A stretch of 64,000 bases of DNA from Symbiodinium kawagutii (lineage: Eukaryota > Sar > Dinophyceae > Suessiales > Symbiodiniaceae): positions 1-64,000 of the forward strand of contig VSDK01028387.1 in assembly GCA_009767595.1 (NCBI GenBank), written 5' to 3'. Shown piece after piece: positions 62,977-64,000 of the stretch. Both the position numbers and the translations under genes were made by a program. The notes under the pieces are model-generated. The model saw nothing but the letters and a program-made list of their open reading frames with translations, was not told where the DNA came from and did no database searches. Position 1 is the stretch's first letter. Each line of letters starts with the position of its first letter.

Positions 62977-64000
62977 GTCGTCCACGTATGGCACACACCC
63001 CTAGCGCCAAACCAAAGACAAAGCTAAGTCTGAGCCAGCCAGCTGGAATGAGAGCCGTTTTGTTTTGAAAGTGAGCTGGATGAAAAACAGACCAGATAAA
63101 ATGGTCTCCAAGATACAATCACAATTGCCAAATTTAATGGATCACCAAGACAATTGCTTGACCCCGAACATCCCGAAGCAAGGCAGCTGGCAGCCAGTAA
63201 CCAGCCAGGAGTGCCAGCTTTCCGCAGAGCCACCGTTGCCACATGATGGAGGGTTATGAAAAACCCAAGTCTCTCCGAAAAGGATGTGATATGATGCATG
63301 TGCCGAGCCAACACTGTCATGTTATTGGCTAGATGATTTAGAATGCTGTTTATTTGATTAAGATGGGATCCAACATCACATGATGTCCACAGCCGCCTCA
63401 CCCCCAGCAGCTGGCTGAGCCACGGCCCAGGCTTCACGTGCGGCGTGCACATCACTGCACCGGTGGGCTCAGAGAAAGTTAGGTTGACCTAGTTGATCCT
63501 AATTGTTGAAAAACGCTCGAATTGAAAATAATGGTTCGAATCATGAATTCCAGGTACGAGGTTCCAAAAGAAGGGTCGTTTGTGTGTGAGGCAGAAATTT
63601 AAGGTACGTTCGAGGGTCCAGGTGTATATATGATCGTATCTCTCAATATTATATCTATCAAAACCAGTGCTGGAACTCATCTTACTTGCCACTCCTGGAG
63701 GCTGTGCCGCAAGGTGTTGGAACATCTCCATAAAGAGGCTGACGTGAACAGGCTGCGCATTCACCAAAGTCCTGACCCACCTCACAGTCGCCCTGTTATA
63801 TCACGACTTGTTGATATAAGCAGAATACCAGTTGCGTTATACCAGTCTGTGATTCACCAAGTTCTGCCCACACACCACCCAAGCTGGATAGCTACAAGCA
63901 CAGCTACCAGACATGGAGGCACGCACCGGGGCAACCGGCTCTTAAGGGCTCCAGCTACTCACACGCACTCCCCCCACTCTGCAGCTCAAGCATGCAGAGT
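62977..64000. other. Right edge, no confidently assigned gene
   Basis: A minus-strand frame at about 63670-63785 (VRWVRTLVNAQPVHVSLFME) looks exon-like and may belong to an upstream gene. Nothing else is supported. Confidence 0.4.

Noticed and set aside
63530-63545. ggttcgaatc resembling a tRNA B box
   Set aside because: No acceptor stem, A box or cloverleaf could be drawn around it.

Overview
The window looks like a nuclear segment of a dinoflagellate, most likely Suessiales/Symbiodiniaceae. The evidence is indirect but consistent. Multi-exon genes use GT, GC and probably GA 5' splice sites with AG|G junctions. Genes run in one direction for tens of kilobases. There are long Lys-Ala repeat proteins, ubiquitin-like/LRR-type repeat proteins, and members of a large dinoflagellate-restricted protein family. 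A relict of the dinoflagellate spliced leader lies in front of one gene. No database search was possible, so family statements come from recognising motifs by eye.

Layout. 0-7 kb: minus-strand pieces of the family, namely a methyltransferase-like 5' part (477-1390) and a Lys-Ala-rich last exon (2894-4549). 7-32 kb: AT-rich, gene-poor DNA full of microsatellites and at least four families of 70-230 bp inverted-repeat (MITE-like) elements, with a few GC-rich exon-like islands on the plus strand and one clear plus-strand gene (23597-25933), a ubiquitin-like N-terminus followed by about 28 repeats of 23 residues. 32-41 kb: three minus-strand family gene blocks (32364-35235, 36360-38739, and the 3' part of a third, 39019-41114). 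41.1-57.9 kb: one giant transposon. 57.9-63 kb: the 5' end of the gene that the transposon interrupts (57903-58502), then another Lys-Ala-rich family gene (59394-62976).

Main result. 41115-57902 (16,788 bp) is bounded by 31-bp terminal inverted repeats (30/31 identical) and flanked by a 4-bp direct repeat, ATGA. It sits inside an exon of a family gene. Removing the element plus one ATGA joins the two half-exons in frame, across the stretch that leads into the methyltransferase-like 'ENP' motif. All cargo genes lie on the minus strand: a 173-aa protein, a hAT-like transposase (993 aa, 4 exons), a 415-aa cytosine-5 DNA methyltransferase, an Arg/Ser- and Lys/Ala-rich protein broken by a 347-N gap, a CxxC protein, an unrecognised 1023-aa protein (5 exons, every splice phase consistent) and a 136-aa basic protein. 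Structured repeats lie between these genes: a 17-bp-period hairpin array with compensatory changes, GGGTAAGG inverted repeats and a 22-bp GC-rich array.

How it may work (inference). The hAT-like protein is the obvious mobilising enzyme, although a 4-bp target duplication is not typical of hAT. The carried methyltransferase could modify the element or host DNA and help it persist. The interrupted host gene itself carries a divergent methyltransferase-like N-terminus.
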